Assembly (NCBI GenBank): GCA_019419545.1
Contig: DXZT01000038.1
Coordinates: forward strand, 13,492 to 77,491
DNA length: 64,000 bases
From: Collinsella sp.
GTDB taxonomy: Bacteria > Actinomycetota > Coriobacteriia > Coriobacteriales > Coriobacteriaceae
Direction of reading: 5' to 3'
Position 1 is the stretch's first letter. Each line of letters starts with the position of its first letter. The translations under genes and the position numbers were made by a program. Below the pieces are notes generated by a model. It was not told where the DNA came from and did no database searches. It saw nothing but the letters and a program-made list of their open reading frames with translations. Of this stretch, positions 52,501 through 60,624 are shown piece by piece.

Positions 52501-53117
52501 GTCCCGTTAACCAAGTTGCCATGGAGGAGTACGAGCAGCTCAAGCGCCGCGCCGACTACATCGAGGAGCAGCTGGCCGATCTGGAGGGCGCGCGCAAGGC
52601 GCTCACCAAGATCACGGTGGCCATTGATCGCAAGATGCGCAAGGCGTTCCTGGTGACGTTTGAGAAGGTCGACGCGAACTTCCGCGAGATCTTCGCTATG
52701 CTCTTCCCGGGCGGCCAGGCTCATCTGGAGATGACCGATCCCGAGCATCCTGCCGAGACGGGTATCGAGGTCGTGGCGCAGCCGCGCGGCAAGCGCATTA
52801 CCAAGATGATGCTCATGTCGGGCGGCGAGAAGAGTCTGACGGCGCTCGCCCTGCTCTTTGCCGTGTACCGTACACGCACGGTGCCGTTCTATGTGCTGGA
52901 CGAGGTCGAGGCGGCGCTCGACGACGCCAACCTGTCCAAGCTCATCGGCGCCCTCGATGTGCTGCGCTCCGATACGCAGCTCTTGGTAATCTCGCATCAG
53001 CGCCGTACTATGGAGGACGCTGACGTCCTCTATGGCGTCTCGATGCAAGCCGACGGCGTCAGTCGCGTCGTCTCGCAAAAACCCGATCGCGAAACCGGAA
53101 AGGTCGTGAATGCATAA
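49581..53117 (+). CDS. smc: Chromosome segregation ATPase SMC
   Basis: The condensin subunit that extrudes and orders the chromosome. 1178 residues, full length. Walker A is VIVGPNGSGKSNISDSILWV; long coiled coils flank a central hinge (about 505-670, with LVSRLVGALGDDVTGRLGDV). The ABC signature LMSGGEKSLTALALLFAVYR and Walker B FYVLDEVEAALDDANL lie near the end. The start is GTG 49581 with GCGAGGA upstream. ftsY overlaps its stop by one base. The kleisin partners scpA/scpB are not in this window. Confidence 0.96.
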   Translation: MYLKSLTLKGFKSFADRAHMTFEPGLTVIVGPNGSGKSNISDSILWVLGEQSAKQLRGQAMEDVIFSGSSARKPVGVAEVTLVLDNSDHMLPVDFDEVAITRRMYRSGESEYLINSSPCRLMDIQDILHDSGLGKDTHSIISQGKLDAILQSRPEERRALIEEAAGISKHKRRKERALKKIKSMDEHLTRARDINKEIARQLRPLERQVDRARKYKELSSRANELTQMLAVDELRSLQSQWNDLESRSKEGAAELELAQYRLGEKERELEKLQVMLEEKGLFVGDLGEQRRHMQDVVGRINSDMRLLEEKGHNMVSRLSDMRGQISSSEHQRRRVVEELEDARAQLEEATGAHMQAQEDVDAAGPAAAELHERRVALDNQISQLTREQRDVQRVADNAALELAKVKDSLSNAEVEDNMYASRLEQIDEQLEEVTASLESRRDRAEELEGALEEARQAQFDAREATEVARAALKDLRNRESEARNKLSEVRSELASQKKLDARMADSSPLVSRLVGALGDDVTGRLGDVLEAPRELEGLVEQLLAGDIDALLFDDTSALERASRAALDQKKASGEALLVARDVSGSTAAEGASGTRLVDRLSVRAGYGPVVEALLGGYYVVDDLAAALSAPVVEGVTYVTPDGARVACGGLVRVGLDAGEASGALERKRRIRELEGLEPDLAAVFEHVSDQVVEANAAVEEARAAEGDAAGEIARLEGERRSLLSEIGRLEQSANNAEVERVRISKRREQASEAVRAARPRVDELTRSRDEARAQASDLGLQISEANDELDRVRRDDSEAAGKLADAKVRLAQTSERLRSLKGRVPDLEHRLEGIDRRIRGTRQASRSLELLRLRVDPMHERYSALLERASDWAARLRDQASLEEADSASLKKTIEDAKAEVARAKERVDTASATQNEFKVARGKLEVQVEAAIKAITADGTTVLEEALMLPAPTDRDAAERELNQLVRQINNLGPVNQVAMEEYEQLKRRADYIEEQLADLEGARKALTKITVAIDRKMRKAFLVTFEKVDANFREIFAMLFPGGQAHLEMTDPEHPAETGIEVVAQPRGKRITKMMLMSGGEKSLTALALLFAVYRTRTVPFYVLDEVEAALDDANLSKLIGALDVLRSDTQLLVISHQRRTMEDADVLYGVSMQADGVSRVVSQKPDRETGKVVNA

Positions 53118-54034
53118 TGGGATTCTTCGATGCTCTCTCGCGCGGACTTGAGCGCAGCCGCGAGGCCCTCAACGAGGTCTTCTACTTTGGCGGCGAGGTC
53201 GACGAGGATTTTTGGGAGGACCTGGAGGACACCCTCGTCATGGGTGACATGGGCGCCGAGGTCGCCATTCAGGTCTCCGATGACCTGCGCGAAGCCGCGG
53301 CCAAGAAGAACCTCAAGACCGCTCCGCAGCTTCGCCGTGCCCTGGCCGAGCAGCTTGAGCAGCACTTTGTGCCCATCGAGCGCGATCCGTTCTCCGATAC
53401 GCCGAGCTGCGTGCTGTTTGTGGGCATTAACGGTGCCGGCAAGACCACGACGGTCGGTAAGATCGCGAGCGCCATGGCCGCCCGCGGCAAGAACGTCGTG
53501 ATCGGTTCGGCCGATACCTTCCGCGCTGCCGCTATCGAGCAGCTCGATGTGTGGGGCCAGCGCGCTGGCGTCCCCGTCATCAAGCGCGACCGCGGCTCCG
53601 ACCCGGCAAGTGTTTGCTACGACGTGCTCGACGAGGCCGACAAGCGCGGCAGCGACCTGGTGCTTATCGATACCGCCGGCCGTCTACACACGAGCCCTGA
53701 GCTCATGCGCGAGCTTGCCAAGGTGGTCAATGTGACCCGTAAGCGCGCCGCCAATATGGCCGCCGGTCCCATGCCGGTTTCGGTCGTGCTTGTGATCGAC
53801 GCCGCGACGGGCCAAAACGGTCTGAACCAGGCGCTCGAGTTTAACGAGGCGCTGGGCCTGGACGGTATTATCATGACTAAGCTCGACGGCACGGCTAAGG
53901 GCGGCATCGCCATGGCCGTGGCCGAGAAGCTCAAGCTCCCGATCCTGCGCATCGGCGTGGGCGAGCAGGTCGATGACCTGCAGGAGTTCAATGCCAAAGA
54001 TTTCTGCCGCGCCCTGGTGGGCGAGTCCAATTAA
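53117..54034 (+). CDS. ftsY: Signal recognition particle receptor FtsY
   Basis: The membrane-side GTPase that receives SRP-ribosome complexes. 305 residues, the short form without a long acidic A domain. The N domain starts MGFFDALSRGLERSREALNE. The G domain carries FVGINGAGKTTTVGKIA (G1), SADTFRAAAIEQL, LIDTAGRL (G3) and MTKLDGTAKGG (G4), with the end IGVGEQVDDLQEF. It overlaps smc (TAATG) and precedes ffh, its direct partner. Confidence 0.95.
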   Translation: MGFFDALSRGLERSREALNEVFYFGGEVDEDFWEDLEDTLVMGDMGAEVAIQVSDDLREAAAKKNLKTAPQLRRALAEQLEQHFVPIERDPFSDTPSCVLFVGINGAGKTTTVGKIASAMAARGKNVVIGSADTFRAAAIEQLDVWGQRAGVPVIKRDRGSDPASVCYDVLDEADKRGSDLVLIDTAGRLHTSPELMRELAKVVNVTRKRAANMAAGPMPVSVVLVIDAATGQNGLNQALEFNEALGLDGIIMTKLDGTAKGGIAMAVAEKLKLPILRIGVGEQVDDLQEFNAKDFCRALVGESN

Positions 54035-54044
54035 GGAGTGACTA

Positions 54045-55520
54045 GTGTTTGATTCCCTGAGCGATCGCCTCAACGACACATTTGACCGCCTGCGCGGCAA
54101 GGGCAAGCTGACCGAGGCCGATATTACTTCGGCCATGCGCGATATTCGCATGGCGCTGCTCGAGGCCGACGTCAACTTTAAGGTCGTCAAGGAGTTTGTC
54201 GCCAAGACTAAGGAGCGCTGCATGACCGCAGAGGTCATGGAGTCGCTCTCTCCGGCGCAAAACGTCGTCAAGATCGTGCTCGACGAGCTTACCGAGATGC
54301 TCGGCTCCACCGAGAGCAAGCTCGTCTTTAGCAACCGTATTCCCAATGTCATCATGCTTGTGGGTCTGCAGGGCTCCGGTAAGACCACGGCTGCCGTAAA
54401 GCTGGCCTACCTGCTCAAGAAGCAGGGTCGCTCGCCGTTGCTCGCCGCGTGCGACGTCTACCGTCCCGCTGCTGCCGACCAGCTGGCCACGCTCGGCGGC
54501 GAGATCGGCGTGCCGGTCTTCCGCGGTGACGGCGAGCACCCGGTCGATATCGCCAAGGGCGCCATCCAGGAGGCCGTCGACCACCTGCGCGATGTGGTCA
54601 TCGTCGATACCGCCGGACGTCTTCAGATCGATGAGCAGATGATGCAGGAGGCCGTGGACATCAAGAAGGCCGTCAAGCCCGATCAGGTGCTGATGGTCGT
54701 CGATGCCATGACCGGTCAGGATATCGTCAACGTCGTCTCGACCTTCGCCGAGCGCACCGACTTTGACGGCGTGATCATCTCTAAGCTCGACGGCGACGCC
54801 CGTGGCGGCGGCGCGCTTTCGGTGCGCCAGGTGACCGGCAAGCCCATCAAGTTTGTGAGCATGGGCGAGAAGCCCGATTCACTGGAGCCGTTCTACCCCG
54901 ATCGTATGGCCAAGCGCATTCTGGGTATGGGCGACGTTGTCGGCATTATCGAGAAGGCCCAGGAGGCGGCCGACGCCGAGCAGCTCGAGGCCGCCGAGCG
55001 CATGCTGCGCGAGGGCTTTACCATGAACGACATGCTCGACCAGATGAAGGCCGTCAAGAAGATGGGCGGCATGAAGGGCATTCTGGGCATGCTCCCCGGT
55101 GGCCAGCGTGCGCTTAACCAGATGGGTGGTAACCTGGACGAAGGTATCTTCGATAAGAACGAGGCCATCATCATGTCGATGACCAAGGAGGAGCGCCTTC
55201 GCCCCTCCATCATCAACGGCCAGCGCCGTGCCCGCATTGCCAAGGGCGCCGGCGTGACCCCCACCGAGGTCAATAGCCTTATGAAGCAGTGGGGCGAGAT
55301 GAATAAGATGATGGGCCGCATGCGCACGATGGCCAATCAGGCGCAGGCCGGCGGCAAGAAGGGCAAGAAGGGTAAGAAGGGCAAGAAGATGCGCATGCCC
55401 AATATTCCCGGTCTGGATGCCATGGGGCTGGGCGGCATGGGCGGCCTGGGAACGGGCGGCCCCAAGTCCGATATGGACCTGCTGCGCCAGATGGAAGCGC
55501 AGATGCGCAACAAGAAGTAA
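54045..55520 (+). CDS. ffh: Signal recognition particle protein Ffh
   Basis: Binds signal sequences and 4.5S RNA and delivers nascent chains to FtsY. 491 residues. The NG domain has LVGLQGSGKTTAAVKLAYLL, CDVYRPAAADQL, IVDTAGRLQID and SKLDGDARGGGALSV. The Met-rich M domain includes MKKMGGMKGILGMLPGG-like sequence and the RNA-binding RRARIAKGAGV segment. A Lys/Gly-rich stretch and a glycine-rich tail (MGLGGMGGLGTGG) end the protein. GTG 54045 has AAGGAG upstream. No scRNA gene is visible nearby. Confidence 0.95.
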   Translation: MFDSLSDRLNDTFDRLRGKGKLTEADITSAMRDIRMALLEADVNFKVVKEFVAKTKERCMTAEVMESLSPAQNVVKIVLDELTEMLGSTESKLVFSNRIPNVIMLVGLQGSGKTTAAVKLAYLLKKQGRSPLLAACDVYRPAAADQLATLGGEIGVPVFRGDGEHPVDIAKGAIQEAVDHLRDVVIVDTAGRLQIDEQMMQEAVDIKKAVKPDQVLMVVDAMTGQDIVNVVSTFAERTDFDGVIISKLDGDARGGGALSVRQVTGKPIKFVSMGEKPDSLEPFYPDRMAKRILGMGDVVGIIEKAQEAADAEQLEAAERMLREGFTMNDMLDQMKAVKKMGGMKGILGMLPGGQRALNQMGGNLDEGIFDKNEAIIMSMTKEERLRPSIINGQRRARIAKGAGVTPTEVNSLMKQWGEMNKMMGRMRTMANQAQAGGKKGKKGKKGKKMRMPNIPGLDAMGLGGMGGLGTGGPKSDMDLLRQMEAQMRNKK

Positions 55521-55540
55521 CGACTAGTTGAGTCGTGTAT

Positions 55541-55580
55541 GGCGAAGGCCGCCTGGATGGTATTCCAGGCGGCCTTCGCC
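55541..55580 (+). terminator. ffh terminator
   Basis: GGCGAAGGCCGCCTGGA (55541-55557) pairs with its exact complement (55564-55580) across six bases, then GTTTGTT. It ends the long smc-ftsY-ffh transcript and also faces the convergent DUF134-NifX gene. Confidence 0.8.
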
Positions 55581-55636
55581 GTTTGTTCGCTGGTTGTCGC
55601 ACGCGTGGAAGCGCGTTCTCGACGAGGTGCTTGCCG

Positions 55637-56401
55637 CTAGTGGCAGCCGCAGCCTTCGTGCCCGTCATGGTCGTGGTGACCGTGGCAGCCGCAGGACTCG
55701 CCATGCTCGTGGATGTGCTCGTGATCATGTCCATGGCAGTCGCAGGTGGCCTCGCCGTTCTGTGCGAGCGTGCCGGCAATGAGGGCCTCGACGCAGGCAT
55801 CGCAGCTGCCCTGGGCGCCCGCATAGACCGTGATGCCGGCTTGGGCAAGCGCGTTGATAGCGCCGCCGCCGATACCGCCGCAAATGAGCGTGTCAACGCC
55901 ACCGTTGGCAAGCAGGCCCGCCAAGGCGCCGTGGCCGGTGCCGCCGGTGCCTACGACCTGCTCGTTGAGCACCTTGCCATCCTGGATGTCGTAGATCTTG
56001 AACTGCTCGCTGCGGCCAAAGTGCATAAAGATGTTGCCGTTGTCGTACGTCGTTGCCACCCTCATGGTGTCGACCTCCTTTGCTGGCCATGCGGCCGTTG
56101 TCGTGGTGATGGGGGAGTATGCGATATTGCCGCCCTCGATAACGAGCGCCCGTCCGTTGACCAGCGCATCGGCCACCTTGCGATGCGCGCGGCTGCAAAT
56201 GGCCGCCACCGTTGCGCGGGCGATGCCCATCTGCTGGGCGACCGCCTCTTGGTTGAGACCTTCCAGGTCGCACAGGCGCAGCACCTCAAGCTCGTCGACG
56301 GTCATGTCGATGGCATCACCGCTGGCCAGGCCATCGGGGGTAAAGCCGCGGTATTCGGGGATGATCCCGACGCGGCGCAGTTTTTCTCGTCTTCCTGCCA
56401 T
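55637..56401 (-). CDS. DUF134 HTH fused to NifX/NafY-type domain, His-rich tail
   Basis: A 254-residue fusion. Residues 1-95 are a DUF134 sigma-like HTH regulator (VDELEVLRLCDLEGLNQEAV, then MGIARATVAAICSRAHRK). Residues from about 113 are a dinitrogenase FeMo-cofactor-type domain (MRVATTYDNGNIFMHFGR, LICGGIGGGAINAL). The tail is packed with His, Cys and Asp and should bind metal. An exact AAGGAGG (56073-56080) precedes an in-frame internal ATG at 56065, so the C-terminal domain may also be made alone (142 residues). Such proteins handle Fe-S or metal clusters. ATG 56401 has AAGGAG; two palindromic boxes lie upstream. Confidence 0.87.
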   Translation of the reverse strand: MAGRREKLRRVGIIPEYRGFTPDGLASGDAIDMTVDELEVLRLCDLEGLNQEAVAQQMGIARATVAAICSRAHRKVADALVNGRALVIEGGNIAYSPITTTTAAWPAKEVDTMRVATTYDNGNIFMHFGRSEQFKIYDIQDGKVLNEQVVGTGGTGHGALAGLLANGGVDTLICGGIGGGAINALAQAGITVYAGAQGSCDACVEALIAGTLAQNGEATCDCHGHDHEHIHEHGESCGCHGHHDHDGHEGCGCH

Positions 56402-56415
56402 GCACACTCCTTATC

Positions 56416-56481
56416 TGACATATGTCAACAATAGGATAACGCGTTAGTCGTTGGGCGCAAGGCATTTCTGTCATATGTCAG
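56416..56481. promoter_or_regulatory. Paired palindromic operators (CATATG boxes)
   Basis: TGACATATGTCA (56416-56427) is a perfect palindrome just upstream of the DUF134-NifX gene. CTGTCATATGTCAG (56468-56481) is a near-copy about five helical turns away. The pair flanks the likely promoter region between this gene and thyA. The DUF134 HTH is the obvious candidate to bind them and autoregulate; that is inference. Confidence 0.6.
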
Positions 56482-56619
56482 AAAAAGGCTAAGATGCCTC
56501 GTTGCCGCATGCGGAGCCGCGCTGCCGTGCATTGCGTGTGCCGGACTAAGTGTCCAATTCGACACTCGCGCGCCTGGGCTACAATAAATCTCGCTTATAG
56601 GCGACTGACAGGAGGGTCA

Positions 56620-57468
56620 ATGAGCAAAGCTGATCAACAGTTTGTAACCATGTGCCGCGATATCTTGGACCATGGCACCACCACCGAGGGCCAAAAGGTC
56701 CGCCCGGTGTGGGAGGACGGCACCCCTGCCTATACCATTAAAAACTTTGGTGTCACGGCGCGCTATGATCTGCGCGAGGAGTTCCCCGCGCTCACCCTGC
56801 GTCGTACGGCGCTTAAGTCTGCCATGGACGAGATTCTGTGGATCTATCAAAAGAAGTCCAATAACGTGCATGACCTCAACAGCCATATCTGGGATGAGTG
56901 GGCCGATGAGACCGGTTCCATCGGTAAAGCCTACGGCTATCAGATTGGTCAGAAGAGCCATTACGCCGAGGGCGACTTCGACCAGATGGACCGTGTACTG
57001 TACGACCTTAAGCACACGCCGTATAGTCGCCGCATTATGACCAATACGTACGTGTTTAGCGATCTGTCCGAGATGCACCTTTATCCATGCGCCTATAGCG
57101 TGACCTATAACGTGACGCAGCGTCCTCAGGACGACAAGCCGACGCTCAACATGATTCTCAACCAGCGCAGCCAGGACATTTTGGCCGCGAACAACTGGAA
57201 CGTGTGCCAGTACGCCATTTTGCTGATGATGGTCGCGCAGTCGGTCGATATGATTCCCGGTGAGCTGCTGCACGTGATCGCCGACGCCCATATCTATGAT
57301 CGTCATGTCGATATCGTCCGCGAGCTTATCGAGCGTCCGCAGTTTGCGGCACCCAAGGTAACGCTCAACCCCGATGTGCATGACTTCTATGCGTTTACGA
57401 CCGATGACCTGATCGTCGAGGGCTATGAGCACGGCCCTCAGGTCAAGAACATCCCCATTGCGGTGTAG
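56620..57468 (+). CDS. thyA: Thymidylate synthase ThyA
   Basis: Methylates dUMP to dTMP with methylene-tetrahydrofolate. 282 residues, of the longer ThyA type. Conserved parts are the early VRPVWEDGTPAYTIKNFG, the DEILWIYQKKSNNVHDLNSH folate region, and SEMHLYPCAYSVTYNV with the catalytic Cys. NMILNQRSQDILAANNWNV and IPGELLHVIADAHIYDRH complete the set. ATG 56620 has GGAGGG upstream. dfrA follows directly, forming the usual thyA-dfrA pair that recycles dihydrofolate. Confidence 0.95.
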   Translation: MSKADQQFVTMCRDILDHGTTTEGQKVRPVWEDGTPAYTIKNFGVTARYDLREEFPALTLRRTALKSAMDEILWIYQKKSNNVHDLNSHIWDEWADETGSIGKAYGYQIGQKSHYAEGDFDQMDRVLYDLKHTPYSRRIMTNTYVFSDLSEMHLYPCAYSVTYNVTQRPQDDKPTLNMILNQRSQDILAANNWNVCQYAILLMMVAQSVDMIPGELLHVIADAHIYDRHVDIVRELIERPQFAAPKVTLNPDVHDFYAFTTDDLIVEGYEHGPQVKNIPIAV

Positions 57469-57477
57469 GTGACGCGC

Positions 57478-57996
57478 ATGACGTGTAAGCTTTCTGCCAT
57501 CGTCGCCGTGTGTGACGACTGGGGTATTGGCTGCGAGGGCGATATGGTGGTGTCCAATCGCGCCGATATGCGCCATTTTGTGGCCTGCACCAAGGGCTGC
57601 CCGGTTATCATGGGACGCAAGACGCTGCTGAGTTTTCCCGGCGGGCGTCCGCTCAAGAACCGCCGCAATATCGTGCTTACGCGCGATATAGGCTTTACCC
57701 GCGAGGGCGTCGACGTGGTGCATAGCGTTGACGAAGCGCTCGCTGCGGTTGCCGATGAGCCCGTTGCCTGGGTGATCGGTGGCGGCGATGTCTATCGGCA
57801 GTTTTTGCCGTACTGCGTGGAGGCCGAGGTCACTCATAACCACTGCGTCCATCCCGTGGACACGTACTTTCCCGACTTGGACGCCGATCCCGCGTGGGAG
57901 ATTGCGCAGCGTAGCGAGGTCGCGACGATTGCCGCCGGTGAGGGTGACGAGGGCGTCGATTATGAGTTCGTGACGTATCATCGCGTTGAGGCGTAA
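57478..57996 (+). CDS. dfrA: Dihydrofolate reductase
   Basis: Reduces dihydrofolate released by ThyA. 172 residues. LSAIVAVCDDWGIGCEGDMV is the N-terminal folate/NADPH region. CPVIMGRKTLLSFPGGRPLKNRRN carries the GRKT motif, and VIGGGDVYRQFLP is the GG-x-x-x-Y motif. YFPDLDADPAWE and EFVTYHRVE close the fold. ATG 57478 is preferred; GTG 57469 abuts the thyA stop. A short hairpin at about 58041-58059 may end the transcript. Confidence 0.93.
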   Translation: MTCKLSAIVAVCDDWGIGCEGDMVVSNRADMRHFVACTKGCPVIMGRKTLLSFPGGRPLKNRRNIVLTRDIGFTREGVDVVHSVDEALAAVADEPVAWVIGGGDVYRQFLPYCVEAEVTHNHCVHPVDTYFPDLDADPAWEIAQRSEVATIAAGEGDEGVDYEFVTYHRVEA

Positions 57997-58105
57997 ATCG
58001 TCTGGCGTGAACGGTATCATCGGGTTGATTGAATGCATGGGGCGGCGCTTAGCGTCGCCTCGTTTGGTATAGATGTGCTGTAAAGAAGGGTGCGGGCTGG
58101 CTGCT

Positions 58106-59020
58106 ATGACTGATGCCGTTGAGGTTCTGCGAATTGATTCGCTCGATGACGAGCGGCTCGATGCCTATGTGCGACTGACCGAGCGTGAGCTTCGCTGCGT
58201 GCTGGAGCCGCAGAAGGGCATTTTTATCGCTGAGAGTGCCAAGGTCATCGAGCGTGCGGTTCGCGCCGGATATGAGCCGGTGAGCTTTCTTTTGGGCGAG
58301 CGCTGGCTCGACCAGATGATGCCGCTGTTTGACCAGCTTGTCGTGCGCGAGGGAGCGGGTCCGGTTCCCGTGTTCGTGGCCTCCATGGAGCCCATGGAGC
58401 AGTTGACGGGCTTTAACGTGACGCGTGGTGCGCTCGCGGCGTTCCGTCGCCCGCGTCAGATTCCGGTTGATGAGTTCTTGGGCGGTGTCGTCGAGGCGGC
58501 GGGGGATCGTCCGGTGCGTGTGTGCGTGCTTGAGGGTATTGTCGATCACACCAATGTTGGCGCTATTTTCCGCTCGGCTGCCGCATTGAACGTTGACGGT
58601 ATTTTGGTCAGCCCGACGTGCTGCGACCCGCTGTACCGTCGCTCGGCCCGCGTGAGCATGGGCACCGTGTTTCAGGTGCCGTGGACGCGCATTGGCAGCG
58701 AGGCTCGTGTGTGGCCGCATGATGGTCTGAGCGCGTTGCACGATGCCGGTTTTTCGTGTGCCGCTATGGCGTTGACGGACGATTCCGTATCGCTGGACGA
58801 TCCCGTGCTGCAGGAGATTGACCGCTTGGCAATCTTTATGGGTACCGAGGGTGCCGGCTTGGGCGCCAAGACCATTGCCGGCTGTGACCACGCGGTGCGC
58901 ATTCCGATGGCGCACGGGGTCGATTCGCTTAACGTGGCCGCGGCGAGCGCCGTCGCCTTTTGGCAGCTGTGCCCGCACGTGAGCAATGAGTATCACTACC
59001 AGCCGGGTTTGTATCACTAG
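58106..59020 (+). CDS. SpoU/TrmH-family RNA 2'-O-methyltransferase
   Basis: A SPOUT-fold methyltransferase of 304 residues, likely acting on rRNA or tRNA ribose. The N-terminal L30e-like substrate domain (RELRCVLEPQKGIFIAESA) precedes the knot. Signature motifs are VDHTNVGAIFRSAAALNVDG (motif 1), FMGTEGAGLG (motif 2) and RIPMAHGVDSLNVAAASAVA (motif 3). ATG 58106 is chosen after a GAAGGG; ATG 58073 would lie at a putative -10 (TATAGA). It is a single gene; substrate position cannot be told from the sequence. Confidence 0.9.
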   Translation: MTDAVEVLRIDSLDDERLDAYVRLTERELRCVLEPQKGIFIAESAKVIERAVRAGYEPVSFLLGERWLDQMMPLFDQLVVREGAGPVPVFVASMEPMEQLTGFNVTRGALAAFRRPRQIPVDEFLGGVVEAAGDRPVRVCVLEGIVDHTNVGAIFRSAAALNVDGILVSPTCCDPLYRRSARVSMGTVFQVPWTRIGSEARVWPHDGLSALHDAGFSCAAMALTDDSVSLDDPVLQEIDRLAIFMGTEGAGLGAKTIAGCDHAVRIPMAHGVDSLNVAAASAVAFWQLCPHVSNEYHYQPGLYH

Positions 59021-59145
59021 GCAGATATTTCGCACCTGGCTCTGATTCGGGGTGTTTCGGTCGACGCCAGTCGGTGCTAAGCTGATATTGGCTTTGGTCT
59101 TAAATTGCCGTTTTGCTGTTTGACGTATGCGTGTGGGGAGGGCGT

Positions 59146-60495
59146 GTGGCTAAGAAATCTACGGCGATCGATGTAACGCAAGGTGTCATTTGGCAGCAAT
59201 TGCTGTCGCTGTGCGTTCCCATCTTTTTTAGTTCGTTTTTTCAGCAGGCCTACACGCTTATCGGTACGTATATCGTCGGCCAGTTTGGCGGCAAGCTCGC
59301 GCTGGGTGGCATTCAAGCCACGATGGTGCTCACCGAGCTCTGCATTGGCTTTTGCGTTGGCGTCGGCGCCGGCTGCGCGGTCATTACCGGTCAGTATTTT
59401 GGCCAGCACGATGATGAACGACTGAGTCGTTCGGTTCACACGGCCATGACGCTCGCGCTGGTGGGCGGTATCGTCTTCTCCATTCTCGGCATAGTGTTCG
59501 TTGAGCCCATGCTGGTGCTTATGAACACGCCGCATGAACTATTGGCCGAGGGCGTGGCCTATGCTCGCTGTTATTTTGCCGCGATGGTTGCGGCACTGCT
59601 GCTAAATATGGGAACCGCACTGCTGCGTGCCGTGGGCGACACGCGCGGGCCCGCCGTGATCATTGCCTCTGGCTGCCTTGTTAACGTGGTGCTGGATATC
59701 ATCTTTGTCGCTGTGTTGCATATGGAGGCGCTGGGCTGCGGCATCGCAGTGGCGCTGACCATTTGCTCCAATGCAACGATGATCGTGTTGCGCATGATGC
59801 GCGCTCCGGGTGCATGGCGTCTTTCGCTGTCTAAGCTCGGTATCGATCGCGGTATTTGCAAGAGTATGATCTCGTGTGGTCTGCCACTCGGTTTTCAATC
59901 GGCTGCCTATTCGATCTCGAACGTGCTGATCCAGGTGTCGGTTAATTCGTTTGGCGCCGATGTCACGACTGCTTGGGGTCTATCTGGGCGCCTGGATGGC
60001 ATTATCTGGATGGTGACCGAGGCGCTCGGCGTATCGATCACTACGTTCTCGGCGCAGAACTTTGGCGCGCGCAACTACGAGCGCATGCGCAAGGGCTACC
60101 ATACGTCGCTCGTGCTGTCGTTTATGCTCATTGGTGGCCTGTCTGCCGTGCTGCTGGTGTTCTCGGGCCCGCTGTCGCGTTTGTTTGTCGACGATGCTTC
60201 GATTTCGGCGTACACCACGACTATCCTCCATTTCATTGCGCCGTTCTATGCGATTTTCTCGATTATCGAGAACGCCTCGGGTTCCATCCGCGGTGCCGGC
60301 GTGAGTTTGCAGCCTATGATGCTCACCATCTTTGGCACCGTTGTCTTGAGGGTGATCTGGGTGTTTGCGATCATGCCCTTCGATCTGTCGCTCGAGCATC
60401 TACTGCTGGTCTACCCCGTAACCTGGCTCATCACCGCAACCATGTTCACCATCTACCACCACAGCGGCAACTGGCTAGGTCGCGCCACCGCCTAG
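59146..60495 (+). CDS. MATE-family efflux transporter
   Basis: A 449-residue membrane protein with about twelve hydrophobic segments, the MATE/NorM (MOP superfamily) length and pattern. The first half has VPIFFSSFFQQAYTLIGTYI, with the family's P-x-x-F-x-x-x-x-Q, and GGIQATMVLTELCIG. The repeat in the second half has PLGFQSAAYSISNVLIQVS and ALGVSITTFSAQNFGARNYE. It exports cationic drugs or metabolites using Na+ or H+. GTG 59146 follows GGGAGGG; an upstream in-frame start lacks a site. Confidence 0.9.
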   Translation: MAKKSTAIDVTQGVIWQQLLSLCVPIFFSSFFQQAYTLIGTYIVGQFGGKLALGGIQATMVLTELCIGFCVGVGAGCAVITGQYFGQHDDERLSRSVHTAMTLALVGGIVFSILGIVFVEPMLVLMNTPHELLAEGVAYARCYFAAMVAALLLNMGTALLRAVGDTRGPAVIIASGCLVNVVLDIIFVAVLHMEALGCGIAVALTICSNATMIVLRMMRAPGAWRLSLSKLGIDRGICKSMISCGLPLGFQSAAYSISNVLIQVSVNSFGADVTTAWGLSGRLDGIIWMVTEALGVSITTFSAQNFGARNYERMRKGYHTSLVLSFMLIGGLSAVLLVFSGPLSRLFVDDASISAYTTTILHFIAPFYAIFSIIENASGSIRGAGVSLQPMMLTIFGTVVLRVIWVFAIMPFDLSLEHLLLVYPVTWLITATMFTIYHHSGNWLGRATA

Positions 60496-60518
60496 CTCAT
60501 CCGTCGGATACCCCTGAT

Positions 60519-60587
60519 AAGTTGCGGTGAAATAGTTCCTGAAAAGCCCTTGCGGACCGTCAAACAAGTACTATTCCACCGCAACTT
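60519..60587. repeat. Intergenic inverted repeat (element C)
   Basis: AAGTTGCGGTGAAATAGT (60519-60536) recurs as its complement with one mismatch at 60570-60587, around a 33-base loop. It starts 24 bases after the MATE stop and faces the btuR pseudogene. It has the size and symmetry of a bidirectional terminator or repeat element. Confidence 0.6.
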
Positions 60588-60624
60588 CCTTATGAGCTGT
60601 AGGTGTTGGCGGAAAACGAATCAA

